This document shows, piece by piece, positions 1-8,183 of a stretch of DNA of 61,642 bases (position 1 is its first letter; each line of letters opens with the position of its first letter). Source of the DNA: Pseudomonadota bacterium (GTDB lineage: Bacteria > Pseudomonadota > Gammaproteobacteria > Burkholderiales > Burkholderiaceae); the NCBI GenBank assembly GCA_963205525.1, contig CAUJJP010000130.1, forward strand, positions 1 through 61,642, written 5' to 3'. Both the position numbers and the translations under genes were made by a program. The notes under the pieces were generated by a model. That model did not search any database, was not told the DNA's origin, and was given only the letters and a program-made list of their open reading frames with translations.

Positions 1-92
1 CAGGCCTGCGCATCGAGGCCGAACCAGGCCGCCGGCACCCCCGCCACCGGCAGGGCGAGCAAGAGGCAGATCAGGGTCAGCAGCGGGCGCAA
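1..92 (-). CDS. ABC transporter permease, N-terminal fragment (iron(III)-type, tentative)
   Basis: This is the first 30 codons of a gene reading off the left edge. The frame translates to a short basic N-terminus followed by a hydrophobic segment (LLTLICLLLALPVAGVPAAW), as at the first transmembrane helix of FbpB-type iron permeases. The frame is open upstream to a TGA but has no ATG or GTG, so TTG at 92-90 is the best start available. It is divergent from an ATPase of the same kind of transporter, which supports pairing the two. With so few residues, the family call rests mainly on context. Confidence 0.45.
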   Translation of the reverse strand, partial: MRPLLTLICLLLALPVAGVPAAWFGLDAQA

Positions 93-119
93 GACGGGCG
101 GCGGTTCGAGATGATGAAG

Positions 120-136
120 ATGCGAACCGTTTGCAT
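120..136. promoter_or_regulatory. 17-bp imperfect palindrome in divergent promoter region
   Basis: ATGCGAAC-C-GTTTGCAT: eight-base arms with one mismatch around a single central base, lying between the divergent permease and ATPase genes. A TATCAT -10-like box lies at 151-156, just before the ATPase start at 163. The position suits an operator shared by both genes. It does not match the usual Fur consensus convincingly, so the regulator is unknown. Confidence 0.35.
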
Positions 137-162
137 TGCGGCCCGGCCGATATCATAGGGGG

Positions 163-1263
163 ATGTTTCTGCAGGTCGAATCGGTCAGCGTGCGCTACGG
201 CGACACCCACCCTCGCGCGGCGGTCGACCATGCCAGCTTCGGTCTTGCGGCGGGCGAGATCGGGGTCTTGATCGGCCCTTCGGGCTGCGGCAAGACCTCG
301 CTGCTGCGCGCGGTGGCCGGCCTGGAGCGCGCCGCCAGCGGTCGCATCACGGTCGACGGCCGGCGCCTGGACGACGCCGTCAGCGGGCTGCACCTGGCGC
401 CCGAGGACAGGCGCATCGGCATGGTGTTCCAGGACTACGCCCTGTTCCCGCACCTGAGCGTGGCCGACAACGTCGGCTTCGGGCTCGCCCACCTGCCGCG
501 CGCCAAGCGCCAGCAGCAGGTGCAGCGCATGCTGGAACTGGTGGGACTGGCACATGCGGCCAGACGCGCACCGCACCAGTTGAGCGGCGGCCAGCAGCAG
601 CGCATCGCGCTGGCGCGCGCGCTCGCCCCCGAGCCGCGCCTGCTGCTGCTGGACGAGCCCTTCTCCAGCCTGGACGTCGATCTGCGCGAACACCTGGCGC
701 AGGAGCTGCGATCCATCCTCAAGGCCAGCGGCACGACGGCGCTGTTCGTCACCCACGACCAGCTCGAGGCCTTTGCCCTGGGCGACGCGATCGGCGTCAT
801 GAACGAGGGTCGGCTCGAGCAGTGGGGCGACGCCTACACCCTGTACCACCGGCCGGACACGCGCTTCGTCGCCGGCTTCATCGGCCACGGCGTGTTCACG
901 CCGGCGCAGATCGTCTCCTGTGCCCACGGCCCCTGCGTCCACACGCCCTTCGGCGAGCTCGACGATCCGGCCGAGTGCCCGCTGCCCGGGGCCTACCCCG
1001 GGGGCTGCTGCGACCTGCTGCTGCGCGCCGACGACGTGGTGCACGACGACGCCAGCCCGGTGAAGGCACGCATCGAGCGCAAGGCCTTCCGCGGTGCGGA
1101 GTTCCTGTACACGCTGCGCCTGGCCAGCGGCGAGCAGGTGCTGGCGCACGTGCCCTCGCACCACGACCACGCGCTGGGCGAATGGATAGGCATACGCCCG
1201 GAGGTCGACCACGTGGTCACCTTCCCGCGCGCAGGCGCGACCGACCGCACACCCGGGGGCTGA
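163..1263 (+). CDS. ABC transporter ATP-binding protein, FbpC/PotA type
   Basis: 366-residue ATPase that would power import of iron(III) or a similar small solute from the cytoplasmic face of the membrane. Walker A (GPSGCGKTS) is at about 38-46, the Q-loop at about 90, the ABC signature LSGGQQQR at 140-147, Walker B (LLLLDEPFSSLD) at about 160-171 and the switch His at 198. About 120 further residues form the TOBE-like regulatory domain usual in this subfamily. The frame is open nine codons further upstream, but ATG 163 begins the conserved strand (FLQVESVSVRYG). No good ribosome site precedes it and a -10-like TATCAT lies only 6 bases upstream, so a leaderless message is possible. The ligand is inferred only from family and from the divergent permease. 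Confidence 0.85.
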   Translation: MFLQVESVSVRYGDTHPRAAVDHASFGLAAGEIGVLIGPSGCGKTSLLRAVAGLERAASGRITVDGRRLDDAVSGLHLAPEDRRIGMVFQDYALFPHLSVADNVGFGLAHLPRAKRQQQVQRMLELVGLAHAARRAPHQLSGGQQQRIALARALAPEPRLLLLDEPFSSLDVDLREHLAQELRSILKASGTTALFVTHDQLEAFALGDAIGVMNEGRLEQWGDAYTLYHRPDTRFVAGFIGHGVFTPAQIVSCAHGPCVHTPFGELDDPAECPLPGAYPGGCCDLLLRADDVVHDDASPVKARIERKAFRGAEFLYTLRLASGEQVLAHVPSHHDHALGEWIGIRPEVDHVVTFPRAGATDRTPGG

Positions 1264-1352
1264 ACTTTGCCCCTGCGCCCTCATCTGAGGCGGGTGCGCA
1301 ACCTATACTGGAATATCCCGCGCATTCGGTTGCAGTTCTGGAGGCATCACGC

Positions 1353-2798
1353 ATGGGTCGCAAACTGAAGGTCGTCGGCCTGCTCGCAGTGGGCGCGGTG
1401 GCGGGTGCCTTGACCACGATGCAGCTGCAGGCCACCGCCCGCGGCACCCTGGCGCCGCTGCCGCTGGAAGAGATGCAGCAGCTTGCCACCGTGTTCGGCA
1501 TCGTGAAGAACGACTACGTCGAGCCGGTGGACGAGAAGAAGCTGATCGGCGACGCCATCACCGGCATGGTGGCCGGGCTGGACCCGCATTCGCAGTATTT
1601 CGACAAGAAGAGCTTCAAGGAATTCCGCGAGAGCACGGGCGGCAAGTTCGTCGGCATCGGCATCGAGATGAACATGGAGGACGGCCTGGTGAAGGTCGTC
1701 TCGCCCATCGAGGGCACGCCCGCCTTCCGCGCCGGGCTGCGCCCGGGCGACCTCATCACCCGCATCGACGACACCCCGGTCAAGGGCTTGTCGGTCGACC
1801 AGGCGGTCAAGCGCATGCGCGGCGAGCCCAATACCCGGGTCCGCCTGACCGTGTTCCGCAAGGACGAGAGCCGCAGCTTCCCGGTCACCATCGTGCGCGA
1901 GGAGATCCGCGTCCAGAGCGTGCGCGCTCGCATGATCGAGCCCGGCTACGGCTGGCTGCGCATCAGCCAGTTCCAGGACCGCACGGTGGACGATTTCGCG
2001 CGCAAGCTCGAAGAGCTCTACAAGCAGGACCCCAAGCTCAAGGGCCTGGTGCTGGACCTGCGCAACGACCCCGGCGGCCTGCTCGACGGCGCGATCGCGG
2101 TCTCCGCCGCCTTCCTGCCCGACGACGTGGTGGTGGTCAAGACCAACGGCCAGATCGACGAGTCCAAGGCCACCTTCCGTGCCAGCGCCGAGCACTACGT
2201 GCGCCGCGGCGGGCAAGACCCGCTGCGCCGGCTGCCGGCCGCGCTCAAGAGCGTGCCGCTGGTGGTGCTGGTGAACGAGGGATCGGCGAGCGCGAGCGAG
2301 ATCGTCGCCGGTGCGCTGCAGGACCACAAGCGTGCCACCGTGATGGGCGCCCAGACCTTCGGCAAGGGCTCGGTGCAGACGGTGCGCCCGCTCAGCGCCG
2401 ACACCGCGCTCAAGATCACCACCGCGCGCTACTACACGCCGTCCGGCCGCTCGATCCAGGCCAAGGGCATCGTGCCCGACATCTGGCTCGACGAGACCGC
2501 CGAGGGCAACGTCTACGCCGCCTTGCGCATGCGCGAGGCCGACCTGGAAAAACACCTGCAGGGCGCCGACGAGAAGGCCAACGACCCGGCCGCGAAGGCG
2601 CGCGAGGATGCGCGCGAAGAGGCGCGCCAGAAGCTCGAAGAAGAGCTCGCCAAGCGCAAGGATCCGCTCAAGCCGCTGCCCACCTTCGGCAGCGCCGAGG
2701 ACTTCCCGCTGCAGCAGGCGCTCAACCAGCTGCGCGGCCTGCCGGTGCTGGCCAGCAAGACGCAGCAGGAACGTCAGGCGACGGCGGACAAGCAGTAA
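1353..2798 (+). CDS. ctpA: S41-family C-terminal processing peptidase
   Basis: 481-residue periplasmic or membrane-anchored serine protease that cleaves proteins from their C-termini. Residues 1-29 are a signal or anchor helix (KVVGLLAVGAVAGALTT). A PDZ domain follows (GLRPGDLITRIDDTPV), then the S41 core. The catalytic Ser/Lys pair is present in the GSASASE segment (residues 310-316) and FGKGS (Lys338). The C-terminus is charged and coiled-coil-like (KAREDAREEARQKLEEEL). The start has a good Shine-Dalgarno (GGAGG at 1340-1344). A strong intrinsic terminator follows. The moeB gene downstream is a neighbour commonly seen in Burkholderiales. Confidence 0.95.
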   Translation: MGRKLKVVGLLAVGAVAGALTTMQLQATARGTLAPLPLEEMQQLATVFGIVKNDYVEPVDEKKLIGDAITGMVAGLDPHSQYFDKKSFKEFRESTGGKFVGIGIEMNMEDGLVKVVSPIEGTPAFRAGLRPGDLITRIDDTPVKGLSVDQAVKRMRGEPNTRVRLTVFRKDESRSFPVTIVREEIRVQSVRARMIEPGYGWLRISQFQDRTVDDFARKLEELYKQDPKLKGLVLDLRNDPGGLLDGAIAVSAAFLPDDVVVVKTNGQIDESKATFRASAEHYVRRGGQDPLRRLPAALKSVPLVVLVNEGSASASEIVAGALQDHKRATVMGAQTFGKGSVQTVRPLSADTALKITTARYYTPSGRSIQAKGIVPDIWLDETAEGNVYAALRMREADLEKHLQGADEKANDPAAKAREDAREEARQKLEEELAKRKDPLKPLPTFGSAEDFPLQQALNQLRGLPVLASKTQQERQATADKQ

Positions 2799-2821
2799 GC
2801 TGCCGTCCCACCGACGCACCG

Positions 2822-2844
2822 AGGGCCCCGCGCGGGCCCTTTTT
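2822..2844 (+). terminator. Rho-independent terminator after the S41 peptidase
   Basis: Perfect 7-bp stem AGGGCCC / GGGCCCT with loop CGCGC, followed by five T. It begins 23 bases after the peptidase stop and ends 22 bases before the moeB start, so moeB probably has its own promoter or depends on read-through. Confidence 0.9.
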
Positions 2845-2866
2845 CTTGCCCGCCACCCCGCCGGCC

Positions 2867-3616
2867 ATGAACGACGACGAACTGCTGCGCTATTCGCGCC
2901 ACATCCTGCTCGACGAGATCGGCATCGAGGGCCAGCAGCGGCTGCGCGCGGCGCATGCCCTGGTCATAGGCGCCGGCGGCCTCGGATCACCGGCCCTGAT
3001 GTACCTGGGCAGCGCCGGCATCGGCCGCATCACGCTGTGCGACGACGACGCGGTCGACCTCACCAACCTGCAGCGCCAGATCGTGCACCGCACCGACCGC
3101 ATCGGCCAGCCCAAGGCCGAATCGGCGGCGAACACGCTGCACGACATCGACCCGGCGCTGCGCGTCACCACCGTGTGCCGGCGTGCCGACGCCGCGCTGC
3201 TCGACGCCCTGGTGCCGCAGGCGCAGGTGGTGCTGGACTGCAGCGACAACTTCCGCACCCGGCAGGCGATCAACGCCGCCTGCGTGCGCCACCGCCGGCC
3301 GCTGGTGGCGGGCGCGGCGATCGGCTTCGACGGCCAGGTCTCGGTCTACGACCGGCGCCAGCCCGACGCGCCCTGCTACGCCTGCCTGTTCCCGCCGCAG
3401 GCGCAGGTGCAGGAGGTGGCCTGCGCGACGATGGGGGTGTTCGCGCCGCTGGTGGGCATCATCGGCTGCGTGCAGGCGGCGGAGGCGCTCAAGCTGGTGA
3501 TCGGCCTGGGCAGCTCGCTGGCCGGGCGGCTGCTGATGCTGGACGCACGCCGCATGGAGTGGACCGAGATGAAGACGCAGCGCGACCCCGCCTGCAGCGT
3601 CTGCGGCGAGCCCTGA
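2867..3616 (+). CDS. moeB: MoeB/ThiF-family sulfur-carrier adenylyltransferase
   Basis: 249-residue E1-like enzyme that adenylates the C-terminal glycine of a sulfur-carrier protein (MoaD or ThiS) for molybdopterin or thiazole synthesis. The nucleotide-binding GAGGLGSP is at 35-42, the NLQRQIVH segment and the later D-C-S-D-N region are present, and Cys186 (ACATMG) fits the conserved catalytic cysteine. Zinc ligands are two CxxC pairs, Cys170/173 and Cys243/246. ATG 2867 gives the standard N-terminus (NDDELLRYSRHILL); an upstream TTG lies inside the terminator stem and was rejected. The molybdenum-dependent formate dehydrogenase in this window would need such a cofactor pathway. MoeB and ThiF cannot be told apart here with certainty. 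Confidence 0.9.
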   Translation: MNDDELLRYSRHILLDEIGIEGQQRLRAAHALVIGAGGLGSPALMYLGSAGIGRITLCDDDAVDLTNLQRQIVHRTDRIGQPKAESAANTLHDIDPALRVTTVCRRADAALLDALVPQAQVVLDCSDNFRTRQAINAACVRHRRPLVAGAAIGFDGQVSVYDRRQPDAPCYACLFPPQAQVQEVACATMGVFAPLVGIIGCVQAAEALKLVIGLGSSLAGRLLMLDARRMEWTEMKTQRDPACSVCGEP

Positions 3617-3647
3617 AACGCCGGCCCGCGCCGCCGCGGCAGCGCGC

Positions 3648-4739
3648 TCAGGCAGCCGCGATCGTTTCGGCGATCGCGCGCCCCAGGTCCGCGGTCCCGG
3701 CGCTGCCGCCGAGGTCGGGCGTGCGCGGCGCCTGCGGGTCGGCCAGCAGCGCCTCGATCGCGGCCACGATGGCGTCGTGCGCCGCGCGATGCCCCAGGAA
3801 GTCCAGCATCAGGGCCGCCGACCAGATCTGGCCGATCGGGTTCGCCACCCCCCTGCCGGCGATGTCGGGCGCCGATCCGTGCACCGGCTCGAACAGGCTG
3901 GGCCATTCGCGGCCGGGGTTGAGGTTGGCCGAGGGCGCGATGCCTATGGTGCCGGTGCAGGCCGGCCCGAGGTCGGAGAGGATGTCGCCGAACAGGTTGC
4001 TCGCGACCACGACGTCGAACTGCTGCGGGCGCTGCACGAAGTGCGCGCACAGGATGTCGATGTGGTACTGGTCCACCGTCACCGCCGGGAACTCGGCGGC
4101 CATCGCCGCGACGCGCTCGTCCCAGTAGGGCATGGTGATCGCGATGCCGTTGCTCTTGGTGGCCGAGGTCAGGCGTCGGCGCGGCCGGCGCATCGCCTGC
4201 TCGAAGGCGTAGCGCAGCACACGGTCGACGCCGACGCGCGACATCACGGTCTCCTGGATCACGATCTCGCGCGCGCTGCCGGAGAACATGCGTCCGCCGA
4301 CGCTGGAGTACTCGCCCTCGGTGTTCTCGCGCACGATCAGCATGTCGATCGCCCCCGGCTCCAGCGCCCTGCCCTGGCGATCCACCAGCGGGCTGCGGAT
4401 GCCGGGCATCAGGCGCGCCGGACGCAGGTTCACGTACTGGTCGAACTCGCGCCGGAACTTCAGCAGACTGCCCCACAGCGAGACATGGTCGGGCACCAGC
4501 GCCGGCCAGCCGACCGCGCCGTAGAAGATCGCCTCGTGGTCGCCGATGCGGTCGCGCCAGTCGGGCGGCAGGTAGTCGCCGTGGCGCTGCCAGTACTCGA
4601 CGCAGGCGAAGTCGAAGGCATCCAGCTGCAGCGCGATGCCGAAGCGCCGGGCCGCGGCGTCGAGCGCGCGCAGGCCCTCGGGCATCACTTCCTTGCCGAT
4701 GCCGTCACCGGCGATGACCGCGATCCGATGCTGGCTCAT
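3648..4739 (-). CDS. Tartrate / D-malate dehydrogenase-type beta-decarboxylating enzyme
   Basis: 363-residue NAD-dependent member of the isocitrate/isopropylmalate dehydrogenase family. It opens with the family N-terminus (HRIAVIAGDGIGKEVMPEG), has LRPARLMPGIRSP with substrate-binding arginines, the signature VRENTEGEYSSVGGR, SATKSNG, the metal-binding SNLFGDILSDLG and the nucleotide-site GSAPDIAGRGVANPIG. The RENTEGEYS region and overall length match tartrate dehydrogenase/D-malate dehydrogenase (TtuC/DmlA) better than LeuB. ATG 4739 is preceded by GGGGGAAA; the frame is open 53 codons upstream but only with non-conserved Arg/Ser-rich sequence. It is divergent from the LOG gene. Actual substrate (tartrate, D-malate, 3-isopropylmalate analogue) is not decided by sequence. 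Confidence 0.88.
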   Translation of the reverse strand: MSQHRIAVIAGDGIGKEVMPEGLRALDAAARRFGIALQLDAFDFACVEYWQRHGDYLPPDWRDRIGDHEAIFYGAVGWPALVPDHVSLWGSLLKFRREFDQYVNLRPARLMPGIRSPLVDRQGRALEPGAIDMLIVRENTEGEYSSVGGRMFSGSAREIVIQETVMSRVGVDRVLRYAFEQAMRRPRRRLTSATKSNGIAITMPYWDERVAAMAAEFPAVTVDQYHIDILCAHFVQRPQQFDVVVASNLFGDILSDLGPACTGTIGIAPSANLNPGREWPSLFEPVHGSAPDIAGRGVANPIGQIWSAALMLDFLGHRAAHDAIVAAIEALLADPQAPRTPDLGGSAGTADLGRAIAETIAAA

Positions 4740-4800
4740 GGTGGGCTTTCCCCCGCTTGTTCCAGGGTGGATTCTCGCCCGCGCGGCGTAAGCTGCGGCC

Positions 4801-5739
4801 ATGGACGACCGAACCAAGCCCGATCGCGACCCGCCCGAGCGCAGCCAGCAGCAGCTGCGCGGCCGCAACTTCGCCAGCGCGCACGAAGACGCCCGCACGG
4901 CGCGCCCGGTGGGGCGCTACGCCGGCCCCGAGAGCGCCTACCGGCTCGCCTTCACCGACGAGGCCTTCCTGCTGCGCGAGGACCTGCGCCCGGTGCGCAT
5001 GCAGCTCGAGCTGCTGAAGGCCGAGCTGGTGCAGCAGGAGCAGGGCATAGAGTCCACCGTGGTCATCTACGGCAGCGCGCGCGTCGTCGAACCCGAAGTC
5101 GCGCAGCAGCAGCTGCAGGCCGCCGAAGCCGGCGGCGACGGCAGCGCCATCGCGCGCGCGCGCCGGCAGCTCGCGATGAGCCGCTACTACGACGAGGCGC
5201 GCCGCTTCGCCGCCCTGGTGACCGAGCGCACGCGCGAGCACGAGACGCCGCTGTACATCGTCACCGGCGGCGGCCCCGGCATCATGGAAGCCGGCAACCG
5301 CGGCGCGCACGAGGTCGGCGGGCGCAGCCTGGGCATGAACATCGTGCTGCCCCACGAACAGACGCCCAACCCCTACATCACGCCCGAGCTGTGCTTCCAG
5401 TTCCACTACTTCGCGCTGCGCAAGATGCACCTGCTGATGCGCAGCATCGGCCTGGTCTGCTTCCCGGGCGGCTTCGGCACCCTGGACGAGCTGTTCGAGG
5501 TGCTGACCCTGCAGCAGACCGGCAAGGTGCGCAGGCGCCCGGTGATCCTGGTCGGGCGCGAATTCTGGCGCCGGCTGATCGACTTCGACTGGCTGGTCGA
5601 GACCGGCGTCATCTCGCCCGGCGACGACAAGCTGTTCCAGATCGTCGACAGCGCCGAGGAAGCCTGGGCCGTGCTGTGCGACTGCTACGGCTTCGACGCC
5701 CCGCCGACCCAGACCGGCGACCTCGCGGTCGACATCTGA
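4801..5739 (+). CDS. LOG-family protein (nucleoside monophosphate phosphoribohydrolase-like)
   Basis: 312 residues with the two family signatures: GGGPGIMEAGNRGA (from about 157) and PGGFGTLDELFE (from about 222), which form the nucleotide-binding, phosphoribohydrolase active site. Proteins like this were long mis-named lysine decarboxylases; LOG enzymes release a base from a nucleoside 5'-monophosphate. The N-terminal 100 residues are a charged extension not needed for the fold, with a segment (EAGGDGSAIARARRQLAMSRYY) inserted in the first Rossmann half. No Shine-Dalgarno is obvious before ATG 4801. The 61-base divergent gap with the dehydrogenase must hold both promoters. Confidence 0.85.
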   Translation: MDDRTKPDRDPPERSQQQLRGRNFASAHEDARTARPVGRYAGPESAYRLAFTDEAFLLREDLRPVRMQLELLKAELVQQEQGIESTVVIYGSARVVEPEVAQQQLQAAEAGGDGSAIARARRQLAMSRYYDEARRFAALVTERTREHETPLYIVTGGGPGIMEAGNRGAHEVGGRSLGMNIVLPHEQTPNPYITPELCFQFHYFALRKMHLLMRSIGLVCFPGGFGTLDELFEVLTLQQTGKVRRRPVILVGREFWRRLIDFDWLVETGVISPGDDKLFQIVDSAEEAWAVLCDCYGFDAPPTQTGDLAVDI

Positions 5740-5782
5740 TCCCCCACGCCCAGGGTCTGACGGCGGCGCGCACAATGCGCGC

Positions 5783-6715
5783 ATGAGCCGCAGCGTCTCC
5801 CTGATCGGCGCGCCGACCGACATCGGCGCCGGTGCCCGCGGCGCCGGCATGGGGCCCGAGGCCTTGCGCGTGGCCGGGCTGCAGACCGCCCTGCAGGCGC
5901 ACGGCCTGGACGTGCAGGATCGCGGCAACCTCGCCGGCCCGGCCAACCCCTGGCTGCCGCCGGTAGGCGGCTACCGCCACCTGGACCAGGTGGTGGCCTG
6001 GAACCGCGCCGTGCACGACGCCGTGCACGCCGAGCTGCAGGGCGGCCGGCTGCCCATCCTGATGGGCGGCGACCACTGCCTGGCGATCGGCAGCATCGCC
6101 GCGGTGGCGCGCCACTGCCGCGCCAGCGGGCGCAAGCTGCGCCTGCTGTGGCTGGACGCGCACGCCGACTTCAACACCAGCGTCCTCACCCCGAGCGGCA
6201 ACATCCACGGCATGCCGGTGGCCTGCCTGTGCGGCCACGGCCCGCAGGCGCTGCTGGAGATCGGCGACACGGTGCCGGCGATCTCGCCCAAGGCGGTGCG
6301 CCAGATCGGCATCCGCAGCGTCGACGCAGGCGAAAAGCGCTTCGTCCACGAGGCGGGGCTGGAGGTCTTCGACATGCGCTACATCGACGAGATGGGCATG
6401 CGCCACACCATGGAGCTGGCGCTGGCGACGATGGACGCCCACACCCACCTGCACGTCAGCTTCGACGTCGACTTCCTGGACCCCGAGATCGCGCCGGGCG
6501 TCGGCACCACCGTGCCCGGCGGCCCGAGCTACCGCGAGGCCCAGCTGTGCATGGAGATGATCGCCGACAGCGGCCGCCTGGCGAGCCTGGACATCATGGA
6601 GCTGAACCCGGCGCTGGACCTGCGCAACAAGACCGCCGAGCTCGCGGTCGACCTGGTGGAAAGCCTGTTCGGCAAGAGCACGCTGATGCGCGAGCCGGCG
6701 CGCAGCCGGCTCTGA
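5783..6715 (+). CDS. rocF: Arginase
   Basis: 310-residue ureohydrolase; it hydrolyses L-arginine to ornithine and urea. All manganese ligand motifs are present: GGDH (His about 98), DAHAD (from about 126) and DVDFLDPEIAPGVGT (from about 228). The substrate loop DFNTSVLTPSGNIHG resembles true arginases rather than agmatinases. CACAAT at 5771-5776 just before the start could be a -10 box. It is followed after 52 bases by a flavoenzyme resembling D-arginine dehydrogenase, suggesting a small arginine or basic amino-acid catabolic unit. Confidence 0.93.
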   Translation: MSRSVSLIGAPTDIGAGARGAGMGPEALRVAGLQTALQAHGLDVQDRGNLAGPANPWLPPVGGYRHLDQVVAWNRAVHDAVHAELQGGRLPILMGGDHCLAIGSIAAVARHCRASGRKLRLLWLDAHADFNTSVLTPSGNIHGMPVACLCGHGPQALLEIGDTVPAISPKAVRQIGIRSVDAGEKRFVHEAGLEVFDMRYIDEMGMRHTMELALATMDAHTHLHVSFDVDFLDPEIAPGVGTTVPGGPSYREAQLCMEMIADSGRLASLDIMELNPALDLRNKTAELAVDLVESLFGKSTLMREPARSRL

Positions 6716-6767
6716 GCGGCCGGGGCTGAGCAACCGGGGCTGAGCGGCCAGGGCTGAGCGACCGACG
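6712..6767. repeat. Four tandem 14-bp repeats between arginase and flavoenzyme
   Basis: Units CTGAGCGGCCGGGG, CTGAGCAACCGGGG, CTGAGCGGCCAGGG and CTGAGCGACCGACG fill the whole gap. The first unit contains the arginase stop codon and the last ends on the base before the next ATG. The repeats leave no normal Shine-Dalgarno for the flavoenzyme, so they set its translation signal. Confidence 0.9.
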
Positions 6768-7889
6768 ATGGAAGTCGATGTCGCCATCGTCGGTGCCGGC
6801 ATCGCCGGCGCGGCGCTGGCATATGAGCTGGCACCCCAGGCGCGCGTGCTGCTGCTCGAGCGTGAATCGCAGCCCGGCATGCACAGCACCGGCCGCAGCG
6901 CGGCCATGTTCATGGCGAGCTACGGCCCGGCGCAGGCACGCGCCCTCACCCGCGCCAGCCGCGCCTTCTACCTCACGCCGCCGGCCGGCTTTGCCGAGCA
7001 GGCCCTGCTGGCGCCGCGCGGCGCGCTGTACGTCGCCTGGGCCGGGCAGGAGGCAGCACTGGAAGCGATGCAGGCCGCGCTGCAGGCCAGCGGCACCGCC
7101 ATCGAGCGGCTGGACGCGGCGCAGACCCTGGCGCGCGTGCCGGTGCTGCGCGCGCAGGACCTGATCGGCGCGCTGTGGGAAGCGGACGCGATGGACATCG
7201 ACGTCCACGCCCTGCACCAGGGCTTCCTGCGCGGCGCGCGCCGCCACGGCGCTGCGCTGTGGCTGGATGCCGAACTGGAGCAGGCGATACGCCACGACGA
7301 CAGCGCTGGCGGCTGGGCGCTCACCCTCGCCGACGGCCGGCAGCTGCGCTGTGCGCGGCTGGTGAACGCGGCCGGCGCCTGGGCCGACGAGGTCGCCCGG
7401 CGCTGCGGCAGCGCGCCGCAAGGCCTGCAAGCCAAGCGTCGCAGCGCCTTCAGCTTCGAGCCCCCGTCCGGCGTCGATTTCCGCGCCTGGCCGGTCACCG
7501 CCGCGATCGACGAATCCTGGTATTTCAAGCCCGACGCCGCCCAGCTGCTGGGCAGCCCGGCAAACGCCGACCCGGTGCCGCCGCACGACGTGCAGCCGGA
7601 GGAACTCGACATCGCCATTGGCATCCACGCCATCGAACGCGACACCACGCTGCGCATCCGCCGCCCGCGCCGCAGCTGGGCCGGGCTGCGCACCTTCTCG
7701 CGCGACGGCGAGCTCGTCATCGGCGCCGACGACCGGGGCCTGTTCTGGCTCGCCGCGCAAGGCGGCTACGGCATCCAGAGCGCGCACGGCGCGGCCTTGC
7801 TCGCGGCCGCGCTGCTGGCTGGCCAGCCCCTGCCGCGGGCGCTGCACGAACAAGACGTGGACCCGCGGGCGCTGCGGCCGGGGCGCTAA
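6768..7889 (+). CDS. FAD-dependent oxidoreductase, D-arginine dehydrogenase (DauA)-like with altered active site
   Basis: 373-residue member of the D-amino-acid oxidase fold. The FAD-binding GAGIAGAALAYEL is at 9-21, with ERE at 31-33. Long stretches match Pseudomonas DauA as I recall it: HSTGRSAA, KRRSAF, LLGSPANADPV, HDVQPEELDIA, RRPRRSWAGLRTF and AAQGGYGIQ. The carboxylate-binding arginines (KRRSAF, GLRTF) and the ESWYFKPDA tyrosine are kept. The positions equivalent to DauA His48, Thr50 and Glu87 are Met47, Met49 and Ala86. It should therefore oxidise an amino-acid-like substrate, but probably not D-arginine. It lies just downstream of arginase in the same direction. Confidence 0.85.
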   Translation: MEVDVAIVGAGIAGAALAYELAPQARVLLLERESQPGMHSTGRSAAMFMASYGPAQARALTRASRAFYLTPPAGFAEQALLAPRGALYVAWAGQEAALEAMQAALQASGTAIERLDAAQTLARVPVLRAQDLIGALWEADAMDIDVHALHQGFLRGARRHGAALWLDAELEQAIRHDDSAGGWALTLADGRQLRCARLVNAAGAWADEVARRCGSAPQGLQAKRRSAFSFEPPSGVDFRAWPVTAAIDESWYFKPDAAQLLGSPANADPVPPHDVQPEELDIAIGIHAIERDTTLRIRRPRRSWAGLRTFSRDGELVIGADDRGLFWLAAQGGYGIQSAHGAALLAAALLAGQPLPRALHEQDVDPRALRPGR

Positions 7890-7903
7890 AGCGCCGGGCC
7901 GCA

Positions 7904-7934
7904 GCGTTCAACGCGGCCGGCGCGTTCAACGCGG
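7904..7934. repeat. 18-bp-period direct repeat (GCGTTCAACGCGG twice)
   Basis: GCGTTCAACGCGG occurs at 7904-7916 and 7922-7934, with a degenerate third copy running into the fdsD stop. Just before it, GGCGC-TAAA-GCGCC (7882-7895) spans the flavoenzyme stop codon as a short hairpin. The gap separates convergent genes, so a two-way termination role is possible, but no T-run follows. Confidence 0.6.
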
Positions 7935-7943
7935 TTGACGCGG

Positions 7944-8183
7944 TCAGCGCGGCTGCAAGGCCTGGCCGTGGCGCTGCAGCGACTCGGCCAGCAACGGGTG
8001 CAGACCGGCGTCGCCGGCGGCGGCCACATGCTCCAGCAACTGGCGCCGCATGGCAGGGGTCCAGAACTTGCGCAGGTGGGTCGCCACCCCGTCCATGGCC
8101 TCGTCGCGCTCGGGCATGGCGGCGAAGAATTCGGCGATCCGGTTCGCCATCCAGACCAGCTTGGGGGTGGGCGCGATCGTCAT
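7944..8183 (-). CDS. fdsD: NAD-dependent formate dehydrogenase delta subunit
   Basis: 79-residue FdsD, the small accessory subunit of the soluble NAD-linked formate dehydrogenase, needed for a fully active complex in relatives. The family pattern is visible: LVWMANRIAEFFAAMPERDEAMDGVATHLRKFW followed by MRRQLLEH. Its start overlaps the fdsA stop by four bases (ATGA), so translation is coupled. It is the last gene of the fds run; the gene usual between fdsA and fdsD in Cupriavidus-type operons (fdsC/fdhD) is absent. Confidence 0.9.
   Translation of the reverse strand: MTIAPTPKLVWMANRIAEFFAAMPERDEAMDGVATHLRKFWTPAMRRQLLEHVAAAGDAGLHPLLAESLQRHGQALQPR

Noticed and set aside
1347..2819. Open frame antisense to the S41 peptidase
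   Set aside because: Mirror of a clear peptidase gene; no recognisable motif.
4801..5739. Lysine decarboxylase name for the PGGxGTxxE protein
   Set aside because: The motif pair belongs to LOG-type phosphoribohydrolases; the decarboxylase name is a historical error.
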